NCBI RefSeq assembly: GCF_009870125.1
Contig: NC_046679.1
Span: forward strand, 19,530,001 to 19,594,000
Length of the DNA stretch: 64,000 nucleotides
Origin: Drosophila pseudoobscura
Lineage: Eukaryota > Arthropoda > Insecta > Diptera > Drosophilidae
Direction of reading: 5' to 3'
The notes beneath the pieces were generated by a model, which did not search any database, was not told the origin of the DNA, and was given only the letters and a program-made list of their open reading frames with translations. Every line of letters begins with the position of its first letter. The first letter of the stretch is position 1. A program made the position numbers and the translations under genes. Shown here piece after piece: positions 38,286 to 49,239 of the stretch.

Positions 38286-40357
38286 ATGGCCCGGCAAATA
38301 GATGCGGCGGCCAATGGCCAGAAACATGGACAGAGACACAGTTGGAGGGAGCTGGGTTGGATATTTGTAACCTACTTAAAGGATTACTGCGCCAATTGTA
38401 CTCTGGCCGGTTTCTCCTACATTGCCAATTCCAGGTGAGTTTTATGTGTGGCACCTTTTCGTGTGTGGATACCCACCGAAATGAATCTTCCTCGATGGTA
38501 GGCTTCATCCAACGGAGCGCATCTTCTGGCTGATTTGTGTCGTACTCTCGGCCATGGGCTGTTACTATCTGATCGCCGACTACCAGCGCAGCTTTCCCAT
38601 ACGGGCCGTTAGCATTGTCTACGAGAGTTTGCCACCATTTTCCAACTGGAAATTTCCGACTGTCAGCGTGTGCGAAGTTGTCTACAAATACGACCTGGGA
38701 CCCGAAGTGGAGGATTACGTAAGAAGGTAAACCGTTGATACCCTTGTTTGTGGTTCAGATATATTGCAAGTCTTGTTCCCAACGGTAGTTTGGGTGGCGA
38801 CGTCGATGGAGATTATAACTTCGATGTGGAGACCCATGTCTCGTTTATTCTGTTTCCCCATCAATACCACGAAGGCACCATCAAATCGCATTGTCAAACA
38901 CCCGAAAACTGCGACGAATGCGCTACCTGTCCTAAGTCGGACTACCGCCAGTTGTTGACCAGGGTAAGTGAGAATTGAGTCATCAATCGAATGCTTAATG
39001 AGTGCTAAAACATGCAAAAGGGATCCATGAGTTTATAATGAAAGCAGATCTGTAGATCCCTTGTAATTAACTAAAATTCGTGAGAATTTTGTTCATACAG
39101 CCTTAAAATATGAAGGCAGAAGAAATCTGAAGCCCAAAACTTATAGACACTGTTTAATTCATTGACAAAAAGGGAAAACACTAAATTAATAGTATTAGAA
39201 ATTGTAGAAAGTAGACAAATTAAAAGTTTGTATCGTTTTATGATAATATTTATTTTGTTAGACTCTTTAAAAATTAAAAAAAACACATTTTCGAAGCATA
39301 AGAACTGGCTCTTTCGTATTCCTCTGAATATTCTTGTAACGCATACCAAATGTATCTTCTTTCCATTCCCAGTTTGGGGCCAACTGTTCAGATGTGTTTA
39401 TACAGTGCAAACTTTCGCATCGTGAGTTCGATTGTTGTCAATACTTTCTGCCCTTGATCACGCCCTTCGGCCGTTGCTATATGCTCAATTCGCTGCAGAA
39501 TAACATACGTGGCTCAGAGCACTGGCTGCCCAACAGCCTGGAGCCCGGCACAGAGACGGCCTTGATGGAACTGCTCACCCATCGTCCGGTGCAGGTGAAT
39601 CTGCTCAACGAGGAGGATATACCGCACACGGCCCTGGCTGCTGTTGGGGTAAGTGTCACGGATCCGGGCCAGCACAAGACCTTCCAGTTTCACATGGAGT
39701 TGATGAAGAACGATTTGGATGTACACGAGATAGAGCCGAAGGCACGTAACTGCTACTTCCCCGAGGAGGTGTTGCCATTCAGTGTGTACAAGGCCTATAG
39801 CTTCAGTACCTGCATCACCGATTGCACGCGCCAGTTCCAGATGAAGATGTGCGGCTGTACTCCATATATGATGAATCCCTTTGCTGATCCGCGTTATCCG
39901 GACTGCGATCTGGCCGGATTCAACTGTTTGGAATCGCATTTCATGGTCAAACCGGACGCCAAGCTGCTGCTGGGGAAAAGTAATGGCAAGACCAACTGCG
40001 AGTGCCTGCCATCCTGCAACGAGGGCGATATCCGAGCTATTTACGAGTCGGTGTCCGAGTGAGTAACCATTTGTTGGATGCAATGGCTTTTAGTATGGTT
40101 AAAATTGCATTCTATTTCCTTCCCGTAGCTTCAATCGGAGCAGCACTGCTCGGAATATAACGCTCTCCATGCCGGCTCTGCCCACGGATCGGTATCGCCG
40201 GATGGCACTTCGCACACGGTTAGACGTTGTGGTGTCCACGGGCGGTATGCTGGGCCTCTTGCTTGGCGCCAGCATCCTCAGTGGCATCGAGTTTATCTAC
40301 TATTTCACAGTGCGAGCGCTGAACAACGTGCTGCAGGCGCGCTCTCACCGTGCGTAA
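38286..40357 (+). CDS. Pickpocket-family DEG/ENaC sodium channel subunit
   Basis: Five exons: 38286-38434, 38502-38726, 38759-38963, 39373-40058 and 40129-40357. Together they encode 497 residues, normal for insect pickpocket (ppk) proteins, which form amiloride-sensitive cation channels used in touch, taste, water and pheromone sensing. The start ATG follows an in-frame TGA 24 nt upstream. Landmarks in order are an N-terminal DYCANCTLAGFSYI (residues 33-46), TM1 (about 57-74), FPTVSVC (101-107) and a cysteine-rich extracellular loop including NCSDVFIQC, ARNCYFP and CGCTPY. Then come NCECLPSC just before the fourth splice and TM2 (about 455-482) with the GAS pore triplet at 468-470. The usual His-Gly gating motif reads Ala41-Gly42. 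Intron sizes are 67, 32 (or 44), 409 and 70 nt. No specific D. melanogaster orthologue could be assigned from sequence alone. It stands alone, with no operon-like neighbours. Confidence 0.93.
38727..38758 (+). other. Ultra-short second intron of the channel gene (32 nt, or 44 nt)
   Basis: The frame hits TAA directly after Arg-Arg at the end of exon 2 (GTAAGAAGGTAA) and resumes in another phase. The only arrangements I found that keep the DEG/ENaC frame use donor GTAAAC at 38727. The acceptor is either TTCAG at 38758 (32 nt) or GCAAG at 38770 (44 nt), differing by four residues. The alternative donor GTAAGA at 38719 leads to a stop shortly downstream with either acceptor. Typical short Drosophila introns are about 55-70 nt. 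Confidence 0.65.
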
Positions 40358-41644
40358 TTGGTCGCTTGCCAGGGGCCGATTTAAATTATCTCGGCGATGT
40401 TCCCAAAAGCAGATACTCCGCCCAGATGGAAATACAGGCAGACAGATAAAGACAGAGATGGGGCAAAATCTGGAAGAAAGCAGAGTCTGGAATACACATT
40501 CGCTTGAGTTGGGTTATTCCTTGACCTGAGTCGCATGTGGCGTATGCGCAATTTAAAAATTTTATTAAATATTTGCTCGCCTCGGTCACTGCAATGCGCA
40601 TTAAAAATGCAACCATGGCATGCAGTCAGAGGATGCCAAGGATACCAAGGATACCGAAAACGTGAATGCCACGAGCCAAGTGTGAAGCTGAAAATCAATG
40701 AAACTCACAATTTGCACAGTCAGCAAATGCCTCTTGGCGACAACGACAACTGCAATATACATATATCTCCTCGAGTATATGGTATGTATCTCTATATATG
40801 TATATGTATACTTTTGGCCACCTCTCAAGCTTCATAAGATTTTCATTTGGTTGGCTCGTGTTGCTTAGTTTTAAATATTTAAAATGCCATAACAATAGAA
40901 AAGACCCCCGGAAGGCAAAACTCACTCAAAGGCAGAGGAAGAGAAATGTAATCACATTAATTCTTTGCCGGTTTTTCCTTTTGCAGTTGCCTTTGCCTTT
41001 TGCCCCTTTTTCAGCTTTTGTTACTTTGGTCACCTCCACAAAGGTTAATTAATTACGCTCTACGCCAATTAACGCCGAGGTATGGAACGGGAATGGGCCT
41101 AAGCTTTTACCATTTGGGAAATGGCCACAAAAATAAGGTTGCATTTGGCGGAATTTTCTTTCGAAAGCGGAGCAAAATTTGACAAAAAAGAATTATAAAT
41201 AAATGATGTTTAAAAAACAAGAATAATGCTTAGGATGATTTCAGAAATGAACGGTAATTAAAAATATATGAAAATACATACAAATTAATTTCGTATGTCA
41301 TTCCCTACTCACAAATTATTATTTCTTAAGGAACATATGTACATATGTATGTATATAATACCTAAGCCAACCTAATTATTTTAATATTTTTTTTAAATGC
41401 ATTATAATAAATTTAAATAATATATTAAATATTATACAAATAAAATAAATAAATTTAAAATTGTTCTTATAAATTAAAGTATAATTATCTGCTTGTTCAA
41501 AATGGTCTCTCGTTTGTGTTGTCTGATATTTTAACTGGCTACTTGAGAAGTAAGGCCATGCTCGTGTACGACATGTGTGTGTACAAATACGATTTTATTC
41601 GTATTACATATATCACACAACCTTTTAGATGTTGTAGGAGCCGT
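40358..41644. other. 3' flank of channel gene and AT-rich spacer
   Basis: Only weak ATTAAA-type signals (40564-40569 and 40600-40605) follow the channel stop codon, so the poly(A) site is uncertain. 41180-41510 is a strongly AT-rich block including a palindromic ACATATGTACATATGT run near 41339. There are no ORFs of note. Confidence 0.5.
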
Positions 41645-41725
41645 AGGAGAGCCGTACTGACTAAGTATCGGGTATAAAGTAGAGTTGCGGTAGCCGCAGC
41701 AACTCACAACGTTCCACCTAGTTTT
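41645..41725 (+). mobile_element. Solo 3' end of a DINE-1-like element
   Basis: The fragment matches the last 80 bp or so of the full copies: GGAGAGCC-TACTGACT, the subterminal motif AGTATCGGGTATA (41664-41676), the hairpin GAGTTGC...GCAACTC, and the end AACGTTCCACCTAGTTTT. It ends in CTAG before T, the classic Helitron-type terminus, where the two full copies have CTCG. No left-end motif or GTCY block is recognisable upstream, so it is a truncated or older insertion in the same orientation. Confidence 0.85.
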
Positions 41726-42945
41726 AATTATAATTGTTTCGCCTAATTGTTAATATTCCACTTGCAGGGTATCTTTTTACCAAGGAACTAGGACCACTGA
41801 GAGGCCACAGGGAGAGCCACTGCCGCTTGCCGCCAACACATACAAAATACTATCACATTTTCATACAGCCACATATACATATACATGCTTATATATAAGT
41901 ATGTATTATAAATGTATAGTCCACTCGTCTTTTTGCCTTTCATTTCATTTGCCAGTGGGTCCTCTGTGGCTTCCTTTAGGCCGGGCCTTTTACTTTAGCG
42001 CATTCGCATTCGCATTCACATTTATATTTATTGTGCATTTGTGTTTGGTTTATGATGAAAATCCCCTTAGCTCACTCAAAGGCTTTTCCGCACAATGTTG
42101 AGAGAGGTCTCCCAATGCCCGACCCCAGTTGCAGTGAAAGTATTTCTCCAGGAGTGGCAGCGGCAACAATGTTAACCGTATCTGTCCGGCAAAAGTTTTG
42201 TCGGGGGGACATTCAGCCAACATTGTCGGGCGGCGTTGTATCATTTATCAAGCTCAGCGCGGGAAAAAAGGGAAAAATGAAAGCAAAGAAAGGAAGTGGG
42301 GAAAAACACCTAAAACAGAAATAAGGAAAGGAGAACATTTTTGTCATGTTAAACTGTCAGAGTGCGCATTTAGTCATTACTTACATTTTCTGTTCTTCCG
42401 CTGGCACTTTCTCTGCTCTCTGTACTCGCTGTAATACCCTCTCTTCTTATCTGTTTCTCTTTGTCGCTGTCAGTCTCTCATGCAAATGCTCACACACACA
42501 CGCGTCATACTGCGGACCTACACACCTACACATGTCACACGCTTGTGTGCGAAATGTAATTAAAAGTTGGCATGCAAGTCTGCGGCTGAGCTCTCGGCCA
42601 TGGCCATTAGCATAGCGCTGAAAAGTGTGCTACGTTACGTATGTATATACTATATAATTTAAACGGAGCACCGCATCGTCATTTATCAAAACGGCTCACA
42701 AAATGTTAATTATTATGTTTTATTACCCCAAAAGTCAGAGCTGGAATTCGTTGGAATTCGCTGTTCCTCAGTGTTTGTTTTTGGCCGTGATTTGGCTCGA
42801 CACTATGAAATATGCTGCCGGCATGTGGTCGCCTGACCAGGCCATCACAGGAATTTCCACGATCTTAAATCATTCCGCCCAGCGCTGACGGACACTCCAT
42901 ACAAGTGTGCGAGTATATAGCCATATAAAAGTATATATACGTGCA

Positions 42946-43089
42946 TATAATAATTCTATAATACTTTCCGGTCATTGAATTCAGCGGCGCCAAAGTCAAG
43001 CATCACGGCGTGGAGCCAGAACAAGTGCGAAATAATTAAAATTCAAATAACTTCATTAAAAATTTAACTCGAGTGCCAGAGAATTGCAA
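42946..43089 (+). promoter_or_regulatory. Candidate promoter and 5' non-coding exon
   Basis: TATAATAA at 42946 is followed 28 bp later by the initiator TCATTG (A at 42974). The next 115 bp read like a Drosophila leader: AGTGCGAAATAATTAAAATTC-type sequence rich in A with no ATG-initiated frame. It ends with TTGCAA|GTAAGTGG, a strong splice donor at 43090. TATAAAAG upstream at 42924 is too far from this initiator. No downstream exon of the putative gene is identified, so its product may lie beyond the window. The motifs are seen; the transcript is inferred. Confidence 0.38.
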
Positions 43090-46000
43090 GTAAGTGGGCA
43101 GGATCTGGCTCTTGGCTGCATTTCAATTGCGTTCAGCCATTGCAATTGCCAATAAGAAACGCTAAAATAAGCAATTGCCAGTGAGCCCGTAAAAGAAATC
43201 CACGTCGAACAAGAGGGAGAGGGGGCAGGAGTTGAAGGCTGAACGAAGGAAAACTTTGCTTTTCCTGCAGAGCGTAGAGGAAATGGTAACTATTTTTCAA
43301 TTACCTTTTTCGCACGCACGTTTGCTTAGCATTCGGTTCCTTTGAGAAGGATATTTGCCAGGTGCTGGGAGCAGGAGCAGCAGGCTACCAGGGGTATGCT
43401 CAACCCACACCGGGCTGATGATGATCTCAAAAGAGCTATGGATAGATTATAGTAGATCTGAGCATCATTTAAATAATACATAAACTGAATTTATTGAACA
43501 ATTTACGTGTTGTGCTTCTTGTGTTTCTCAAAAATATAGAGAATTATTTCGTTGGAATATACTACAGCTTAAAATTGTTATTTTTCTTCTTCGAGCTTTC
43601 ATGTTTATTTTTCCCGTTGAGCTCATCTCAATGCATGACTGTTGCAATGCCTTTCCTCTCTTCTCAGACAGACACACATACGTGGCGCACATGGCCATGG
43701 TTGAGTGTGTTAAGTGTCTGTAGTTAGCAGTTTTTCAATCAGCATGCCACGCCCACACTTCCCACACGAAAACAACAACAACAGCAGTAGCGATGGAATA
43801 GCGGAAATAGCTGTGAGACGACCCAGCAAGCTGGCTTAGTGTTAACAATTGCCTTCACTGCAGGTTTCCTCCTGCAGCTCCTTCTTCAACTATTTTTTTT
43901 TTCTTTTTAAATTTCCCCTAAGCGGAAATCTATTTAAATTGAATTCTATTCTTCGGCATTGCAATTCATGCCGAGGTGCATGCAGCCTTGTCTGTGAAGC
44001 AGTGGCATCAGCAACCGAGCAATGGGAAGCACCGGCTCTTCTTCTCGTTTGGTTGAAGTTTGAAAAGTTTTGCGCACAGCAGATCGCACTTTACGCATTG
44101 AGAATTATATTAAATCCTTGGCTTGCATTTCCATTTCAATGGATAATCATTATGAGTGGAAGCCGCTGGTGCTGGCGCTGGTGCCGCTGCTGTTTCTTCT
44201 TCAGCTTCAGCTTCAGCTGCTTTCACTGCGGCTGCTACTGACGGCACTTGCCGTCACCATATGTATTGTTGCTGTGCAAGCCATTTTGCAGCACACACAC
44301 ACACACACACAGATGCTGAGGGATATTATGCATTTTTCACACATTTATGTAGCTTTTGATTGTACTCAGAGTAGGTGTAAATACTTGCCACTGGCATTTG
44401 CACAATGTTGCACAACACACGTCGTATGAGTAATATTTATTCACGCTCTGCTTTTGTCTGCCCAGAGATGCATATGTGTGCATCCGAGAAAAGAGAAGTA
44501 AAGTGAAGCAAAGTGGAGCAACAGAAGCATTCAACATATGCCAGGCATAAACATAAGCAGGAAATTCATTTTTCATTTGTTTGCCTAAAAAGTTTCCGAG
44601 CTGAGCTGAGTGATGAAGATGCTGCCTCTGCCTCTGCCTCAGCATCAGCATTATAAATATTCATCATATGCCAGTGTGCTCGCTTATTATACGCAAATTA
44701 AGGCAAAGCCAACGTTATTTTTTGGTGCTGGAGGAGCAACCTCAAACACCCGAAAACAAATTTGAAATTCCAACTAGCGCCGCTCGCGCCTCGAGTGTGG
44801 AAAGCCATTGCAATTTGCTTTTTCCAAAGCAGTTCGACGGCCTTTCGAGCCGTTTCGCGAGCGCGTTTCTGTTGTTGGTAACGTCATAGAACATCAGCTG
44901 TTTAACGCCCGGCATTTTGCAAATTTATGTCTTCAAAAGAGTTGCACATGCACCGGCGTCGGTGCCGGTGCCGGTGCCGGTACAGGCTCGACTCTGCTTT
45001 CCTCTGCCTCAATATACACATAGAAAACTTTATAATACGTGTATGCATATAACACGGCCGACGGGGTCCTTGAGACGGGCCGTCTCCCGTCTGCTTGCTG
45101 GCTGCCGTGCCGTGGCTGCCGGGGTTCTACGAGTATGTGCGACTTGTTTTGGCAAGTGTTTTGCGGGTCGCTGGCGTTGCTGTCGGATCGGGCCAAAAGG
45201 AGTTGAATGGCACACGGCTCAAGCAATATGAGAAACTTGGCGGATACTTCGGCTGTTATCTGGGGTCTTGGCTGTGGCTAAAGTGGCGGATTCGCTCTTC
45301 CATGAATTCGGGTAGTGCTCACCAAAAATATTGAGTAGTTCTGAATGTATTATCCAACTACTCCACAAAGATATGCCAAAAACTTTTCAGTGGAATCTAT
45401 TATCCAGTTGTGGGCCTTTCAACCAGGATAACCAGCAAGATCCATCTTTCTATGAGTTTTGTTTGAATTTTCCTCACAAATTGGCAAAACTTTTGGATGA
45501 AATCGGTTTTTCTGGAGAAAGCTAAATTTGAATAAAAATATTTCGAAATGTATTTTTCTCAGTATTTTAAAAATTAACCTCCCCCATTGAGCGTGTTCCT
45601 TTGGCCATTAATGCAGTTTCTATATCTTTCATTTCCTGCTTGAAATATTTTGTAGTTTACGTATACTGCATATTTGATATATGTAGTTCAAAGACCAGCA
45701 CGGTGTCTATTCCCGCACCACCTAAGTCGACTTATCGCTATCAAGACAAAAGGAATATTGTCACACACCATAAACATGGGCAAAAAAAAAACAAAAATGC
45801 CCAGTAGTCAGCCATAGCCATAGTTATAGCCGTGTCCGTGGAGAAGCCAATCTTATCGCCTTGGCTATTAACGCGGCAATCCAGGGAAGCCAAGTTAAGA
45901 CCGTACAAAGCGTGCACGTGGCCATTTTTGATGGGCAACTGTCGACGTGGCATTATCTGTGTCAGGCCCGGGCATCATCATCAGCCGGCTGTAAACTACG

Positions 46001-48120
46001 GGAACGACGATTCAAATCCAAACAGAATAACCACGACAAATGTTTGCACGTGCTCTACCTTGCCCCATAAAGCAGATCCAGATCCCAGAGACGGAGACAC
46101 AGGCGGAGACATAGAAGCCGCACAAAAAAATCCCCTTGTCCCGGGGTATCGGTATCTCTGCCACAGTACTGCCATTTAGGCAGCAAACAAAAAAAAAAAA
46201 GAAAATAAAGAGAAGACGTTGAGCGGCTGAATATAAACGCAAAAGTGGTTTTTAGGCCTTAAATTGGTTGTCCAATTTATGCCTTCCCTCGGGGGAAGGA
46301 GGGCCAGCCAGATGGTAAAGGCACCGAAAAACGAAGACGAAGAGAAGGAGTGGCAGGGAAATTGTTATAGTGATTTTTTTGGATTCCCCCTTTTTTTGTT
46401 CCTGGTCTGGTTTTTCCCTTTTTCCCGGAAAGAAACAGTTCTAGTAAGCAACGTTTCTCTGACCAGCCTGCTGATAGCTTCCATGTCGACTCTGGTTCTC
46501 TCCAAAACTTTTGGGATTAGAAATGATTTCTTATGGTTTCCTGCCCCAGCACCAGCACCAGACCCTCTCCATCGACCATCGTCTGGGATGCTTTCTGCTT
46601 TTTGATTTATGTTGACATGCTGTGGTTGTTGTTCCCGCTCTTACCAGTTTTTGTTGTTGTTGAAGCTGCTGGCCTTCGCTTTTGGACGGGCGTTCGATTG
46701 CCAGAGACCAAGTGCACGCCTCAATGGTCAGGTGGTCGACCGACACAAGTAATGGCAGAGAGAGAGAGAGAAAGAGAGAGAGTGAAACCTAACCAAACAT
46801 TTCTTGGCAAACACTTGCCCATTTTTCATGGGGTTCATTTCATTTGAGTTGCTTTTTATTGCCAGCTAAGGCTCAGCTCAAAGGCACGGCACAGTGGCAA
46901 GATCCAGCCCGAAATCGAATTCCTGCCTAGATTATGAATTGTCTCAAAGAGTTTTGGTAGCTCTCAGGAAACTTTGTCTCTTGAGTTGCTTACTGGCTCT
47001 GCTCTTCATATTTCTTCAATTGAGCAGAAGCTTTTCTTGACCCACTGTGCCTCTGGACAAAAAAGTTGTTGCCAACTTTTACGTGGCGTACGTTTTTGCG
47101 GTCCGCTTCGGTTTGCGGATCATTCTCTCTGCCTCTTCCGGTTCAAACCCGAGTGGGCGGAGTCCGAGTCCGAGTCCAAGTCCAAGTCAAAATGGCCACC
47201 GGAACTGGGCGACATTGTTGCATGTCCTCCTCGTTGCTGTTGTTGTCAATCGCAACCGCATTACATGTCAATTACCGTATACTAAACTGTAAGAGGGCTT
47301 ACGCCAAGTGCGACCCGAACGTGAGTCCTCCAAATGGCCAGCCGGGACTTTTTCAACATAATACTTTTCGCCCTTTGAGTCTGAAATTGGCGAACACTCA
47401 GACAGTTTGGAAAGAAGAGAATTTTGTGGCACATGAGTTTAATTTATGGGGCTCGCAGCTATTTTGGCTGCCGGGGCGGGGCGGAAGCGCGGCTGTCAAT
47501 AGGGATTGGCAGTCAGCAGCATGCGGGATCCCATTTCCCCTTCTCTGCCAAGTTCTTTTTTAGTTACTTCCCCTTTCGATAGAGATTGATAAATGCGTGC
47601 GTGTTGGTGACTTTTAAAAAATGTCTAAGCCGGGGCTGCTGGAAAAAAGTGAAATGAAACGTGGCAGAGTGCGGTTGGCTGCTGCCACGCCACAGAGCAC
47701 CGTAAATAATGCGCAAAATTTGTTAAAGGGACAAGCGTAATAAATCCCCTCCAGTGGCACACAATTTCTTGATAACTTTTAGTGGCTGATATTTGCTCTT
47801 AGCGCGTGCAAATCCTTTTTTGAAAAGTCGGAAAAATTAAAATTTATATCAAAAGATCCGGCCGGCTCGGCTCCACTCGAACTGTCTGCCAGCTGAGTGA
47901 TGGCGGGGATGTCAGTGACAATTTCCCCTTCGGGGGTATCTCCATTTTGAGTGATATGAACGGGAAGCTATTGCCTTGAATGGGCTGATGGTTGTGGGTA
48001 AATGTTTTACCCCATTCGGTCGGAAATTATAGAAATTTGTTAGAGCCTTGCAAACCCTTCTGAAAACTGCAACTTAAACACATGTTTTCGGTTTTTATTT
48101 CGTGTATTAATATGGGCTAT
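43090..48120. other. Non-coding stretch, no gene supported
   Basis: No supported exon. It contains a CA microsatellite (44292-44311), a GGTGCC hexamer run near 44958-44981 and a GA-rich tract near 46757-46783. A 64-codon frame (45331-45525) is followed closely by AATAAA but has a TTG start and no recognised domain, so it is not called. The stretch may be the intron following the leader exon candidate at 42974-43089. Confidence 0.5.
44292..44311 (+). repeat. CA dinucleotide microsatellite
   Basis: Ten perfect CA units follow GCAG. There is no coding context. Confidence 0.85.
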
Positions 48121-49239
48121 TTTTATACCCGATACTCAAAATGAGTATTGGGGTATATTAGATTTGTGGTAAAAGTGGATGTGTGTAACGTCCAGAAGGA
48201 ATCGTTTCCGACCCTATAAAGTATATATATTCTTGATCAGCATCAATAGCCGAGTCGATTGAGCCCTGTCTGTCTGTCCGTCCGTCCGTCTGTCCGTCTG
48301 TCCGTCTGTCCGTCCCCTTCAGCGCCTAATGCTCAAAGACTATAAGAGCTAGAGCAACGATGTTTTGGATCCAGACTTCTGTGATATGTCACTGCTACAA
48401 AAATATTTCAAAACTTTGCCCCGCCCACTTACGCCCCCACAAAGGGCGAAAATCTGTGGCATCCACAATTTTAAAGATACGAGAAAACCAAAAACGCAGA
48501 ATCGTAGAGAATGACCATATCTTCTAGACTGCAGAATCTGAATTGGATCGTATTATTATTATAGCCAGCATCAAGAAAACAATTTCATTTTTTCTCGCCC
48601 TGTCTCTCTCTAACACACACGTAGCATAGGCGGCTTTGCTTAGAGTAAAACATTAGCGCCTAGATCTCAGAGACTATAAAAGCTAGATCAACCAAATTTG
48701 GTATCCACACTCCTAATATATCGGACCGAGACGAGTTTGTTTCAAAATTTCGCCACACCCCCTTCCGCCCCCGCAAAGGATGCAAATCTGGGGATATTCA
48801 CAAATCTCAAAGACTATTAAAGCTAGAGCAACCAAATTTAGTATCCGCACTCCTGTTAGATGTCACTATAAAACGTATATCTCAGAATTTCGCCCCACCC
48901 CCTTCCGCCCCCACAAAGGACGAAAATCTGTTGCATCCACAATATTGCAGATTTGAGAAAACTAAAAACGCAGAATCATAGATAATGACCATATCTATTA
49001 GATTGCTGAATCTGGATCAGATCAGATCATTTTTATAGCCAAAAGGAACAAATCAATTTGCAGTGGCTACGCAGCGCCCGACGTCACGGTCATACTGATT
49101 TTCTGTCTCTCTCGCACGCACTCTTTGTCGTGTTGTTATATTAGCGGCGTCTGCCGGAGGAGAGCCATACTGACTTAGTATCGGGTATAACCGTAGAGTT
49201 GCGGTGTCCGCAGCAACTCACAACGTTCCCCCTCGTTTT
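48121..49239 (+). mobile_element. DINE-1-like (Helentron-derived) non-autonomous element, full copy 2
   Basis: This copy is collinear with the one at 7365-8485 over its whole length and in the same orientation. It has the left motif TATACCCGATACT (48124-48136), a GTCY array (48268-48315), the same internal tandem units, the right motif AGTATCGGGTATA (49177-49189), the 3' hairpin and the end CCCCTCGTTTT. Differences are scattered single bases and a few small indels (for example a different GTCY count and a divergent segment near 48600-48650). This implies that both came from recent activity of one family. It is non-coding and lies between simple AT-rich flanks, with T-runs at both junctions and no evident target-site duplication, as expected for this class. 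Confidence 0.9.

Noticed and set aside
39650..39665. GGGGTAAGTGT inside channel exon 4 as a splice donor
   Set aside because: The frame continues without interruption into family-conserved extracellular sequence, so no intron is needed.
7365..49239. CRISPR-like or satellite interpretation of the repeated units
   Set aside because: The repeats are dispersed transposable element copies with defined ends, not arrays with regular unique spacers.
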